Shown in pieces: positions 40,752 to 49,033 of a stretch of 64,000 bases of DNA (position 1 is the first letter of the stretch; each line of letters opens with the position of its first letter). Source of the stretch: Yinghuangia aomiensis (lineage in GTDB: Bacteria > Actinomycetota > Actinomycetes > Streptomycetales > Streptomycetaceae); NCBI RefSeq assembly GCF_039542225.1, contig NZ_BAABHS010000016.1, positions 160,362 through 224,361 of the forward strand. The letters run 5' to 3'. The position numbers and the translations under genes are program-made. The notes beneath the pieces are model-generated. The model did not search any database, was not told where the DNA came from, and saw only the letters and a list, made by a program, of their open reading frames with translations.

Positions 40752-41411
40752 TCAGCCGACGACGAACGGCAGCTGCCGCACCAACTCCCCCAGTCCGGCC
40801 TCCTCGGCCGCGGTCGCGGCACGGCGCCCGGTGCCCACGAGAAGGGCGTCCGTGTCGGAGAACGAAGCCGGGAAGGCAGCGCCCGCGATCTGCTCGAGCA
40901 TGGCACGGGACCGCGCCAGGCCCGAGGCGGGCGGCGCAGCGGCGTCGGGCAGGTAGGCAACCAGGTCGAGGTGGTGCAGTGTCCATTCCAGGACATACGC
41001 GCCCAGGTAGTCGCGGACCGTGAGCACGTGGCCTTGAGTCTCCACGCGCACCGTGGGATCGGCCAGTTCGGCGGCGCGGCCGGCGGCGGAGCCGACGTCG
41101 TCCAGATGGAAGGCGAGCAGTGCCGGATCCTGGTACGCGGCGGCGAGCCGCACGATCAGCGCGTCGAGGGGGTCGCTGCCGTCGGGCGGCGTCTGGGTGA
41201 CGCTCCAGTATGTGACCGCGTCGCGGGTCGGCGCGCCGCCCGCCGGGGTGGCCAAGGTAATGAGGACGTCCTGCGCGTCGATGACCAAGTGGCACACGAG
41301 GTCGCGGACGAGCCAGCCACGGCAGCCCGACGGCCGGGCGAAGTCCTCGTTTTCCAGGGCGGCGACGGCTTCACGCAGGGCTGCCCACGACGGGGAGAAG
41401 AGATCGTCCAC
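40752..41411 (-). CDS. Maleylpyruvate isomerase N-terminal / DinB-like protein (TIGR03083 type)
   Basis: Predicted 219 residues, helical. SGCRGWLVRDLVCHLVIDAQ near the N-terminus and YVLEWTLHHLDLVAYLP supply the spaced histidines of the mycothiol-dependent, metal-binding DinB/maleylpyruvate isomerase fold. It may use mycothiol for isomerisation or detoxification. GTG 41411. The mini-GyrB start lies 105 bases downstream of its stop; a small ORF ends nine bases upstream. Confidence 0.75.
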   Translation of the reverse strand: MDDLFSPSWAALREAVAALENEDFARPSGCRGWLVRDLVCHLVIDAQDVLITLATPAGGAPTRDAVTYWSVTQTPPDGSDPLDALIVRLAAAYQDPALLAFHLDDVGSAAGRAAELADPTVRVETQGHVLTVRDYLGAYVLEWTLHHLDLVAYLPDAAAPPASGLARSRAMLEQIAGAAFPASFSDTDALLVGTGRRAATAAEEAGLGELVRQLPFVVG

Positions 41412-41420
41412 GACGGCACG

Positions 41421-41582
41421 CTAGTGGGGCCGGCACAGGCGGACAAACACATTCCGGCGGTCGCGGGGGTGCAAGACGGTCGCCGTCGGCTGCCTCCGCA
41501 CCGTCGCCACCAACGCCCGCAATGCATCCGCCCGCTCCTCCGCGGGATCACCCACCGGATCACCCGCCGGCGGCGGAGCCAT
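41421..41582 (-). CDS. Small ORF, 53 aa
   Basis: MAPPPAGDPVGDPAEERADA then LRALVATVRRQPTATVLHPR D ... VFVRLCRPH, with almost all third positions G or C, directly upstream of the TIGR03083 gene and in the same orientation. No clear ribosome binding site. It could be a real small protein or the end of a decayed gene. Confidence 0.35.
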   Translation of the reverse strand: MAPPPAGDPVGDPAEERADALRALVATVRRQPTATVLHPRDRRNVFVRLCRPH

Positions 41583-41668
41583 CGAGCGGTGGTGTGCCGG
41601 ATACACCGCCACTTGGCAGGCCGCCGGCCTCCGGCGCGCTCGGAGCCGCTCGCCGCGCGATTCCCCTT

Positions 41669-41736
41669 CTTCTTGCTGGTGAGGGGTTGTGGGGGTTGGT
41701 TATGCGATATACCAGCAAGGGCCAGTTACTTATACC
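41669..41736. repeat. Dispersed intergenic element, copy 1
   Basis: CTTCTTGCTGGTG at the left and ACCAGCAAGGGCCAGTTACT then TATACC at the right, about 40 bases apart; the arms CTTGCTGGT and ACCAGCAAG form a perfect 9-base inverted repeat. The copy at 17932-17998 has the same end blocks and length but a weaker stem. It lies between the P450 terminator and the small ORF at 41421. Confidence 0.45.
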
Positions 41737-41751
41737 TAGTCGCGGACACAC

Positions 41752-41790
41752 GAATGCCCCTCCGCTGCTCCCGTAGGCGGAGGGGCATTC
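41752..41790 (-). terminator. Hairpin terminator after the P450 gene
   Basis: A perfect 14-base stem (GAATGCCCCTCCGC with GCGGAGGGGCATTC) and 11-base loop, 63 bases past the P450 stop codon on the minus strand. Confidence 0.75.
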
Positions 41791-41852
41791 ATGGGGCCGG
41801 CCGGGTCGGGCCGGGGTTCCGGGGTGGGCGCGGGGCGCCGCGGGCCGGACTG

Positions 41853-43085
41853 TCAGGCGTACTTGACCTGCAGTTCCTTGATGCCGTTGATCCATGCGTG
41901 GCGGAGGCGGCGGGGTTCGGCGGCCTTGCTGATGTTCGGCATCGCGTCGGCGATGGCTTCGAACATCAGGTTGATCTCCATCTTGGCGAGGTTGGCGCCG
42001 AGGCAGAAGTGCGGGCCGCCGCCGCCGAAGCCGAGGTGCGGGTTCGGGTCCCGAGTGATGTCGAACTTCTCCGGGTTCTCGAACACGGTCGGGTCGTAGT
42101 TGGCGGAGCTGTAGAAGATGCCGACGCGCTGGCCTTCCTTGATCTCCTGGCCGCCGAGGACGGTGTCCGCGGTGGCGGTGCGCTGGAAGGACATGACCGG
42201 CGAGGAGTGGCGGACGATCTCGTCCGCGGTGGTGTCCGGGCGGGACTGCTTGTACAGGTCCCACTGGTCGGGGTTGTCGAAGAACGCGAGCATGCCGTGG
42301 GTGATGGCGTTGCGGGTGGTCTCGTTGCCGGCGACCGCGAGGAGGAGCACGAAGAAGCCGAACTCGTCGGAGGAGAGCGAGCCTTCGGATTCCGCGGCGA
42401 CGAGCTTGGAGACGATGTCGTGCGCGGGGCAGGCCTTGCGCTCTTCGGCCATGCCCATCGAGTACATCATGACCTCGGCGGCGGCCTGGGCGCCGACGGA
42501 GGAGTCGGCGGCGTACTCGGGGTCGTCGTAGCCGAGCATCTGGTTCGACCACTCGAAGATGCGGCCGCGGTCCTCCTGCGGGATGCCGATGAGTTCGGCG
42601 ATGGCCTGGAGGGGAAGTTCGCAGGCGACCTGGGTGACGAAGTCGCCGCTGCCTGCCTTGAGGGCGTCGTGGACGATGCGCGCGGCGCGCTCGGTGAGGG
42701 CGTCCTTGAGGGCGTTGATGGCGCGGGGGGTGAAGCCGCGCTGGACGATCGACCGCAGGCGGGTGTGCTCCGGCGGGTCGATGTTGATCATGATGAGCTT
42801 CTGGGCGTCGATGGAGCTGACGTCCATGCCTTCGGCGAAGCGGATGATCGCGGTCTTGCGGTTCGTCGAGTACAGCTCGGGCTTGGTGGACACCTCCTTG
42901 ACGTCCGCGTGGCGGGTGACGAGCCAGTAGCCGTCGTCGCCGAAGTTGGACACCTCGGGGGTCTGCGGGACCCAGATCACCGGCGCGGTCTGGCGCAGGG
43001 ACGCGAACTCCTCGAGCGGGAGGCGCTCGATGTACAGGTCCGGGTCGGTCGGGTCGAAGCCTGCCGGGATGACCGGACACGTCAT
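41853..43085 (-). CDS. Cytochrome P450, CYP125/CYP124-like
   Basis: Predicted 410 residues. Heme ligand Cys361 in GFGGGGPHFCLGANLA; I-helix oxygen-binding AVAGNETTRNAITHGM; ExxR in ADEIVRHSSPVMSFQRTA. The segments FEWSNQMLGYDDPEY, ITRDPNPHLGFGG and the C-terminal LRHAWINGIKELQV closely recall the actinobacterial CYP125/CYP124/CYP142 group, which oxidise the terminal methyl of cholesterol side chains or branched isoprenoid lipids. ATG 43085 follows AGGAGG. It lies 148 bases downstream of the TetR gene, probably in one leftward transcript. A ferredoxin partner is not encoded nearby. Confidence 0.85.
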   Translation of the reverse strand: MTCPVIPAGFDPTDPDLYIERLPLEEFASLRQTAPVIWVPQTPEVSNFGDDGYWLVTRHADVKEVSTKPELYSTNRKTAIIRFAEGMDVSSIDAQKLIMINIDPPEHTRLRSIVQRGFTPRAINALKDALTERAARIVHDALKAGSGDFVTQVACELPLQAIAELIGIPQEDRGRIFEWSNQMLGYDDPEYAADSSVGAQAAAEVMMYSMGMAEERKACPAHDIVSKLVAAESEGSLSSDEFGFFVLLLAVAGNETTRNAITHGMLAFFDNPDQWDLYKQSRPDTTADEIVRHSSPVMSFQRTATADTVLGGQEIKEGQRVGIFYSSANYDPTVFENPEKFDITRDPNPHLGFGGGGPHFCLGANLAKMEINLMFEAIADAMPNISKAAEPRRLRHAWINGIKELQVKYA

Positions 43086-43233
43086 GGGAGCCTCCTGTTG
43101 CCGGGGCGGTCGGTGTGACCTGTGGATCGGTGGATCTGCGTTCGGTGGAGCCGTGGAGCCGTGGTGCGGATGTGCGGGGGCGCGGCCGCGGTGCGTCGCG
43201 GGCCGCGCGGGTGCCGCGGGGCGGCGGGGACGG

Positions 43234-43836
43234 TCAGCCGTGCGCGGGGACGGCGCGCACGGAGGGTGCGGGCGCGGTGCTGCGGATGCGCCGGGGGGTG
43301 AGCAGGCGGCGGACGATGTCCAGCAGCACGGCTCGCAGTTCGGGGTCGGGCAGGTGCGGGAAAGTGGCGATGGCGGAGTAGAAGCCGCCGAGGGCCACGG
43401 TTGCCGCGACGCGGTATTCGACCGGCCGGGCGGGGTCCTGCAGGACGCCGTCGACGCGGGCGGTGATCGAGCCGAGGCGGGGGCGGACGGCGGGGTGGGT
43501 GCCGACCGAGACGTCGTGGTGGAGGATCACCGCGAGCGCGCGGTAGCGCAGCAGGAAGTCGACGTAGCCCTCGAACAGGACGCGTTGGCGGGCCGCGTCG
43601 CCTTTGCGGCGTTCGGCGTCGTCGAGGACGCGTTCGAGGTCGTTGAGGGCGGGCCGCATGAGCGCGTCGAGGAGTTCGTCTTTGGTGCGGAAGTGGTAGT
43701 ACAGCGCGGCTTTGGTGACGCCGACGCGGTCCGCGATGGCCTGCAGCGAGGTGCCGGCGAAGCCGTGTTCGCCGAACAGGTCGACGGCGGCCGAGAGCAC
43801 CTTGCCGTAGGTGTCTTCGGGTGCCGGTGCGGCCAT
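43234..43836 (-). CDS. TetR-family regulator, module C
   Basis: Predicted 200 residues. HTH: KVLSAAVDLFGEHGFAGTSL then QAIADRVGVTKAALYYHFRT (about 10-55), followed by an all-helical ligand domain. ATG 43836. It lies upstream of the P450 gene and diverges from the Rieske oxygenase operon, so it could control both arms of module C. Its ligand is probably a substrate or acyl-CoA intermediate of the pathway. Confidence 0.85.
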   Translation of the reverse strand: MAAPAPEDTYGKVLSAAVDLFGEHGFAGTSLQAIADRVGVTKAALYYHFRTKDELLDALMRPALNDLERVLDDAERRKGDAARQRVLFEGYVDFLLRYRALAVILHHDVSVGTHPAVRPRLGSITARVDGVLQDPARPVEYRVAATVALGGFYSAIATFPHLPDPELRAVLLDIVRRLLTPRRIRSTAPAPSVRAVPAHG

Positions 43837-44142
43837 CGCGGGTTCTCTCCCCCGGGTCGTGTGCGGGCGGGTCGTGCGGTGGGGCTGTGTGTCAGAACGT
43901 ACGTCGTGGATTGCCGGATGACAAGCCTGATGCCGCGTCAATTTTGCTGGGATCCCTGATTCTTCGGGGATTCTTACTTGCCGTGTGGCTAGTGCGGATC
44001 GGCCTGCTATCGGGCGGATGGCCAGGTGCACACGTGTCGACCTGCGCGGTCGCACAGCGCGCCCCTTGTACGCTCCGCGAGCCCGTGGCACTCTGCGCCC
44101 CGCGAGCGCCGCGCGCCCGACGCGGCGCGGCAGGAGGCCCCG
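43837..44142. promoter_or_regulatory. Divergent promoter region of module C
   Basis: The 306-base gap is relatively A+T-rich at 43890-43990. It contains ACGTACGT (in GAACGTACGTCG), the palindrome GGGATCCC, and TGAC ... GTCA arms spaced by about 15 bases. These are candidate sites for the TetR protein. No gene is seen. Confidence 0.4.
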
Positions 44143-45477
44143 ATGACCGCGCCCCAGGACCATCCGGCGATCGCCGACGCACGGCTGCACCAGGGGGTGG
44201 ACGACGGCACCGCTACAGGGCCGGTCGACCCTGGTGCCGGTCTTGTGCGGATTCCGGCGCACCGCTACACCTCGGCGGAGTTCGCGGAACTGGAACTGCG
44301 CCGCTTGTGGCCGCGGACGTGGCAGCTGGCCTGTTGTGTGGACCATGTCGCGGAGCCCGGGGACTGGTTCGAGTACCGGGTCGGCCCGTTCTCGGTGCTG
44401 ATCGTGCGGGACGGCGACGGGACGCTGCGGGCGTTCCAGAACGCGTGCCGGCACCGCGGGAACAGCCTGTGCAGCGGCTCGGGTTCGGGGCTTGCGGAGT
44501 TGAAGTGCGGCTACCACGGGTGGACGTGGGACTTGGCCGGGCAGCTGCGCCGGGTGCCGGGCCGGAAGGGCTTCGGTTCGCTGAAGCTGTCGGAATTCCC
44601 GCTGCTGTCGGCGCAGGTCGACACGTGGGGGCCGTTCGTGTTCGTCAACCTCGACCTCGAGGCGCCCGGTCTGGACGTGTATCTGGAGGGCGTGCCGGCG
44701 GATGTGTCGTGGGCGCGGCTGGAGGAATTCCGGTGCACGGCGTCGGTGGTGGGCGAGGTGGCGGCGAACTGGAAGACGGTGGCGGACGGGTTCAGCGAGA
44801 CGTACCACATCCAGACGCTGCATCCCGAACTGCTGCGCAACATCGACGATGTGAACGCGCCGCAGCGGTTGTGGGGGCATACCGGCAAGTCGGAGCAGCT
44901 GTACGGGTTGGCGAGTCCGCGGTTCGCGGGCGGGCTGAGCGATGCCGAGGTGTGGGATTCGTTCGTGGTGACGCAGGGCGGGCGGATGGGCGTGTCCGAG
45001 CCGGGTTCGGTGCCGGAGGTGCCGGAGGGGTCGACGCTCGCCGATGTGATCGCGGAGCGGATCCGGGTGCATGCGGCGACCCAGGGGTCGGACTTGTCGG
45101 GGTTCGACACGGACCGGATCATGCGGCTGCACCAGTACAACCTGTTCCCGAACTGTTCGGTGCTGGTGACGGCGGACACGTTGAGTGCGCTGGTGGCGCG
45201 GCCCGGGGCGGTGCCGGGGATGGCGGAGATGGGCATCTTCGCGTTCCGGCGGGCGTCGGCGGAGGCGCCGTATGCGAAGCCGATGGATCTGCGGGTCGCG
45301 TTCGAGGACCTCGACCTGGGCTATGTGCTGAACCAGGACGCCGCGGTGCTGGCCGGGATCCAGCGGGGGCTGAACCAGCCGGGGCTGACGGAGATCGTGC
45401 TGTCGCAGGAGGAGAAGCGGGTCATCAACACGCACCGCAACCTGGAGCGGTACCTGGGGATCGGCCCGGCGGACTGA
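44143..45477 (+). CDS. Rieske non-heme iron oxygenase, alpha-subunit type
   Basis: Predicted 444 residues. The Rieske [2Fe-2S] ligands are Cys102, His104, Cys122 and His125 (CRHRG ... CGYHGW). The mononuclear iron site is in NWKTVADGFSETYHIQTLHP with His222 and His227. It resembles ring-hydroxylating and carnitine/choline-type oxygenase large subunits; no beta subunit, ferredoxin or reductase gene is adjacent. ATG 44143 follows AGGAGG. First gene of the rightward half of module C, followed 116 bases later by an alcohol dehydrogenase. Confidence 0.85.
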   Translation: MTAPQDHPAIADARLHQGVDDGTATGPVDPGAGLVRIPAHRYTSAEFAELELRRLWPRTWQLACCVDHVAEPGDWFEYRVGPFSVLIVRDGDGTLRAFQNACRHRGNSLCSGSGSGLAELKCGYHGWTWDLAGQLRRVPGRKGFGSLKLSEFPLLSAQVDTWGPFVFVNLDLEAPGLDVYLEGVPADVSWARLEEFRCTASVVGEVAANWKTVADGFSETYHIQTLHPELLRNIDDVNAPQRLWGHTGKSEQLYGLASPRFAGGLSDAEVWDSFVVTQGGRMGVSEPGSVPEVPEGSTLADVIAERIRVHAATQGSDLSGFDTDRIMRLHQYNLFPNCSVLVTADTLSALVARPGAVPGMAEMGIFAFRRASAEAPYAKPMDLRVAFEDLDLGYVLNQDAAVLAGIQRGLNQPGLTEIVLSQEEKRVINTHRNLERYLGIGPAD

Positions 45478-45527
45478 GCCGGGCGCGGTCCGGGGCTGGC
45501 GCTCGCCGCCGATATTTCGAATAATCG

Positions 45528-45558
45528 TCACGCGCGTTCGACAAGTCGACGCGCGTGA
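45528..45558. promoter_or_regulatory. Long inverted repeat between Rieske and dehydrogenase genes
   Basis: TCACGCGCG (45528-45536) faces CGCGCGTGA (45550-45558), with inner TCGAC/GTCGA arms and one bulged T. It follows an A+T-rich stretch (ATATTTCGAATAATCG). It may terminate or attenuate the Rieske transcript, or act as an operator for the dehydrogenase. Confidence 0.5.
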
Positions 45559-45593
45559 TCGGTTTTGGCAGTGTGGCGAGCGGAGGAGCAGCG

Positions 45594-46691
45594 ATGGGCG
45601 GCACGGCGCGGGCGGCGGTTTTCCTCGGGGACGGGACATACGAGGTCCGGGAGTTCGCGATCCCCGCGCCGCCGCCCGGCGGTGCGGTGCTCAAGGTCGA
45701 GGCCGTCGGCATGTGCGGCAGCGACGTGATGCAGTTCCACGGCCAGAAGCACGTGCCGGGCGAGGCGAGCCCGGTGGTGCCCGGACACGAGATCGTCGGC
45801 CGGATCCACGCGATCACCCCGGAGTCCGCGGCCGCGTGGGGCTTGGCCGAGGGCGACCGGGTGTGCGTCGACGAGATCGTCAAGTGCGGGCGCTGCAAGA
45901 CGTGCCTGGCCGGTGCCGGGCTGTGCACGAACCTCCGGCTGTACGGCTACACGATGGGCGCCGACCATGAAGGCGGCCTGTGGGGCGGCTACGGCGAGTA
46001 CTTGCGGCTGCTGCCGAACACGCACCTGATGAAGGCGCCGGAGTCGCTGACCGCGGCCGAGCTGACCGTGTTCGAGCCGCTCGCCAACGCACTCAACTGG
46101 GTCGCGTCGGTGCGGGTCTCCCCCGGCGACCGCGTGGTCGTGCAGGGCCCCGGCCACCAAGGCCTGCTGTGTGCGGCGGCGGCGCTGGCGTGCGGGGCGA
46201 GCCAGGTCATCGTGACCGGTACCGGCGCCGACGAGCTGCGGCTGAAGACCGCACTCGCGCTCGGCGCGCACCACGTGATCGACGTGGAGGCCGAGGACGT
46301 CGTCGCCCGCGTGGGCGAACTGACCGGCGGCAGCATGGCGAGCGTCGTCATGGACCTGACGCCGGTGCCCGCGGCGTTCCGCACGGCGCTCGACCTGACC
46401 GCGCTGTCGGGGGCCCGGGTGGCGTTGGCCGGGCTCAAGCACTTCACCCCCGTCGACGGCGTCCTGGTCGATCTGATCTCGCTGAAGAACATGTCGATCC
46501 AGGGCTGCGCGGGCTCGACTCCGTCGTCGATGGAGCAGGCGGTGCGTCTGCTCGCCGACCGCCCCGAGATCGCCCGCACGATGGCCGGGACGCATGTCGG
46601 CCTGGACGACGTCGAGCACGGCATCGCGCTCCTCGAGCGGCGTGCCGCGGGCGAGGACGCGGTGCACGTGAGCCTGGTGCACGAGGACTGA
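45594..46691 (+). CDS. Zinc-dependent alcohol dehydrogenase (MDR family), module C
   Basis: Predicted 365 residues. Catalytic zinc: GMCGSDVMQFHG and GHEIVGR; structural zinc: CGRCKTCLAGAGLC (four Cys). The nucleotide-binding motif is VVVQGPGHQGLLCAAAALACG, with GPGHQG in place of GxGxxG. ATG 45594 has GGAGGAG upstream. It likely oxidises the alcohol product of the P450 or Rieske reaction. Followed by a convergent phosphatase gene. Confidence 0.85.
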   Translation: MGGTARAAVFLGDGTYEVREFAIPAPPPGGAVLKVEAVGMCGSDVMQFHGQKHVPGEASPVVPGHEIVGRIHAITPESAAAWGLAEGDRVCVDEIVKCGRCKTCLAGAGLCTNLRLYGYTMGADHEGGLWGGYGEYLRLLPNTHLMKAPESLTAAELTVFEPLANALNWVASVRVSPGDRVVVQGPGHQGLLCAAAALACGASQVIVTGTGADELRLKTALALGAHHVIDVEAEDVVARVGELTGGSMASVVMDLTPVPAAFRTALDLTALSGARVALAGLKHFTPVDGVLVDLISLKNMSIQGCAGSTPSSMEQAVRLLADRPEIARTMAGTHVGLDDVEHGIALLERRAAGEDAVHVSLVHED

Positions 46692-46772
46692 CCCGGGTTC
46701 GCGGGCTGCCTTCCGGAGGGACGGCCGGGAGGCGGCCCGTGCCGGTGTCGGGTCGGCGGTGGCGGCGGGCCG

Positions 46773-47978
46773 CTACTGCGGCGGGTGCCATTCGAAGAGC
46801 AGGATGGTCACGTCGTCGCGCAACCGGTGGCGTTGGTAGTCGAGGATGGCGTGGATGAGCAGCCGCAGCACTTCGGCGGGGCGCTCGCCGGCGGCCTTGG
46901 AGCGGATGATGAAGTCGGTGAAGCGGTCGAGGCCGAACTCGGCACCGTCCTGGTCGCGGGCCTCGACGACGCCGTCGGTGTAGAGCAGGACGCAGTCGCC
47001 CGGCTCCAGTGTCGCTTCGTGCACCTGCCACCCCGCCGAGCGGAACGGCCCGGCCAAGCCGATCGGCGGCTGCGGGGGGCTGTCCAGCGCCCCGGCGATC
47101 ACCCGCTCGGCACGGATCAGCAGCGGCGCGGGGTGGCCGCAATTGACCCAGCGCAGCACTCCGCTTTCGACGTCGAACCGGCACAGCACTCCGGTGCAGA
47201 ACTGGTCGGGCCGCCACCGCGTGATCGCCTCGTCGACAGCTCCGACAACGTCGGCGAGATCACCGCCGCTGCGGCGGGCGTTCCTTGCCGCTGCCATCGC
47301 CACCGACGAGGTCAGGCCCGCGATCAGGTCGTGGCCCATGGCGTCGAGAATCATGGTGTGCAGCACGTTCTTGAGCACCGAGTGGTCGAATGCGTCTCCG
47401 GCGATGTCGTACGCGGGTTCGAGGACTGCGGTCGAAACGCACCTGACGGTGCCGATGGTCCGCGGCGGCAGGAAGGCCCGGAGCATCTCGGTGGGCAACT
47501 GCATCGGTGCCACCCGCGTGCGGGAGGCAAGCCAATCGCTGTAGGCGCGTTTGGACGTGATCAGCATGGCCAGCAGGTGGGCCAGCATCCGGCTGCGACG
47601 TATCCGGACTCCGTCGAGGACGGCGGTCCGCACCGCCAGGACGCCCAGCCGTTCCGCACCGTCGAGCAGCGGCATCCAGGCGACCACGCCGTCACCGGAC
47701 TCGGCCACCCGCGGCGAGACCGTGCGGTACGCCCAGCCGGCCAGCGAGCCGTCCACCGGAAGGGGCTGCGCGGCCTCGTCCAGCGGGATGAGCAGTTGTT
47801 GTTGCAGGTCGACGAGGTAGATCGCCGCGGCGTCGAGGCCGAGGGCCGAGGCGCACCGGTTCGCCAGGGGCGGCAGGTCGACGGGCCGGTCGGTCTGCGC
47901 TTCGCTGATCAGTTGTTCCAGTCGGCTCTCGTCGACGGCGGGGCCGGGACCGGGCGGCGGGTGCGGTGGATCCGTCAC
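46773..47978 (-). CDS. PP2C-type SpoIIE-family phosphatase with N-terminal GAF domain
   Basis: Predicted 401 residues. The N-terminal half (about 20-150) is GAF-like (LANRCASALGLDAAAIYLVD). The phosphatase part has the metal-binding motifs AYDIAGDAFDH, ILDAMGHDL, VNCGHPAPLL, LLYTDGVVEARD and the terminal RDDVTILL. These Mn2+/Mg2+-dependent enzymes dephosphorylate anti-anti-sigma factors in response to a signal sensed by GAF. GTG 47978 follows GGAGGGG and is preferred over the start at 48008. No sigma factor gene is adjacent. Confidence 0.85.
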   Translation of the reverse strand: MTDPPHPPPGPGPAVDESRLEQLISEAQTDRPVDLPPLANRCASALGLDAAAIYLVDLQQQLLIPLDEAAQPLPVDGSLAGWAYRTVSPRVAESGDGVVAWMPLLDGAERLGVLAVRTAVLDGVRIRRSRMLAHLLAMLITSKRAYSDWLASRTRVAPMQLPTEMLRAFLPPRTIGTVRCVSTAVLEPAYDIAGDAFDHSVLKNVLHTMILDAMGHDLIAGLTSSVAMAAARNARRSGGDLADVVGAVDEAITRWRPDQFCTGVLCRFDVESGVLRWVNCGHPAPLLIRAERVIAGALDSPPQPPIGLAGPFRSAGWQVHEATLEPGDCVLLYTDGVVEARDQDGAEFGLDRFTDFIIRSKAAGERPAEVLRLLIHAILDYQRHRLRDDVTILLFEWHPPQ

Positions 47979-48092
47979 GGGGATCACCCCCTCCGTGCCC
48001 AGTCTCACACCGATCCCGGCTTCCCTCGCGTCACGTGGGCAGCACGTCGGGGGCCGCTGTCGAGGGCAGCCTCGCCGGATCCGCTGACAGCT

Positions 48093-48132
48093 CGGCTGCC
48101 CGGCTGCCCGGCTACTCGGTTACTCGGTTACT
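48093..48132. repeat. Tandem octamer, five degenerate copies, overlapping a stop codon
   Basis: CGGCTGCC, CGGCTGCC, CGGCTACT, CGGTTACT and CGGTTACT follow one another without gap. The last unit overlaps the TAA of the exonuclease III gene (48128-48130). Confidence 0.8.
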
Positions 48133-48934
48133 CGGCGGCGAAGTCGTAGGCGACGGTCACCGGGGCGTGGTCGCTCCAGCGTTCGGCGTAGGTGGCGGCG
48201 CGTTCGACCACGGCGGTGGCGGCGGTCTTGGCGAGGCCCGGGGTGGCGGCGTGGTAGTCGATGCGCCAGCCGGTGTCGGTGTCGAAGGCCTTCCCGCGGT
48301 AGGACCACCACGAGTAGGGGCCGGCAACACCGGGGTGCAGGGAGCGGACCACGTCGATGTAGCCGACGGACCCGAATACGCCGTCGAGCCAGGCGCGCTC
48401 TTCGGGCAGGAACCCGCTCTTCTTGAGGTTGCCCTTCCAGTTCTTGATGTCGGCTTCGGTGTGTCCGATGTTCCAGTCGCCGCACACCACGACCTCGCGG
48501 CCGTCCGCGGCGGCCTTCTCGCGCAGCACGACCAGGTGCGCGCCCAGCTCGGCCATGAACCGGTTCTTCTCGTCCTGCTTCGGCGTCTCGGCTTCGCCGG
48601 CCGGCAGGTAGAGGCTGACGACGGTGACGCGGGGCAGGTCGATCTCGATCCAGCGCCCGGCGCCGTCGAACTCGGCGGAGCCGAAGCCGACGCGGTGCGC
48701 GGACGGCTGGATGCGCGAGTACACCGCGACTCCGGCGCGGCCCTTGGCGGCGGCCGGGGCGTATACCGTGTGCCAGCCTTCGGGCTCGCGTACCTCGTCG
48801 GCGAGCTGGTGCGGCTCGGCGCGGACTTCCTGGAGGCAGACGACGTCGGCGGAGGTGCCCGCCAGCCACGCGGTGAAGCCCTTGCCGGAGGCCGCGCGCA
48901 GGCCGTTGACGTTGATCGAGGTCACGGTGAACAT
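48128..48934 (-). CDS. xth: Exodeoxyribonuclease III / AP endonuclease
   Basis: Predicted 268 residues of the EEP nuclease fold. TVTSINVNGLRAASGKGF, VVCLQEVRAEP (metal-binding Glu), GDWNIGHTEADIKNWKGN (catalytic Asp/Asn), YIDVVRSLHPG, WRIDYHAAT and the closing SDHAPVTV (catalytic Asp-His) are all present. It repairs abasic sites and digests 3' ends in the cytoplasm. ATG 48934. It is complete and normal in length; the 3' end is embedded in an octamer repeat. Confidence 0.9.
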   Translation of the reverse strand: MFTVTSINVNGLRAASGKGFTAWLAGTSADVVCLQEVRAEPHQLADEVREPEGWHTVYAPAAAKGRAGVAVYSRIQPSAHRVGFGSAEFDGAGRWIEIDLPRVTVVSLYLPAGEAETPKQDEKNRFMAELGAHLVVLREKAAADGREVVVCGDWNIGHTEADIKNWKGNLKKSGFLPEERAWLDGVFGSVGYIDVVRSLHPGVAGPYSWWSYRGKAFDTDTGWRIDYHAATPGLAKTAATAVVERAATYAERWSDHAPVTVAYDFAAE

Positions 48935-49033
48935 CCCGGCAGGGTAACCCAAACGGGGGCGAACCCGGTCCGCGCCCGGGGTGCTGCCTGGGCGCGTCGC
49001 GACGACCGGGTTCGCCCGCGGCGAGCGCGGGTG

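Noticed and set aside
40236..43118. A 960-codon rightward frame across four genes
   Set aside because: Antisense to the mini-GyrB, TIGR03083 and P450 genes; no recognisable domain.
48093..48132. CRISPR-like array
   Set aside because: Units are eight bases with no spacers; it is a simple tandem repeat. No CRISPR array or cas gene was seen in the window.
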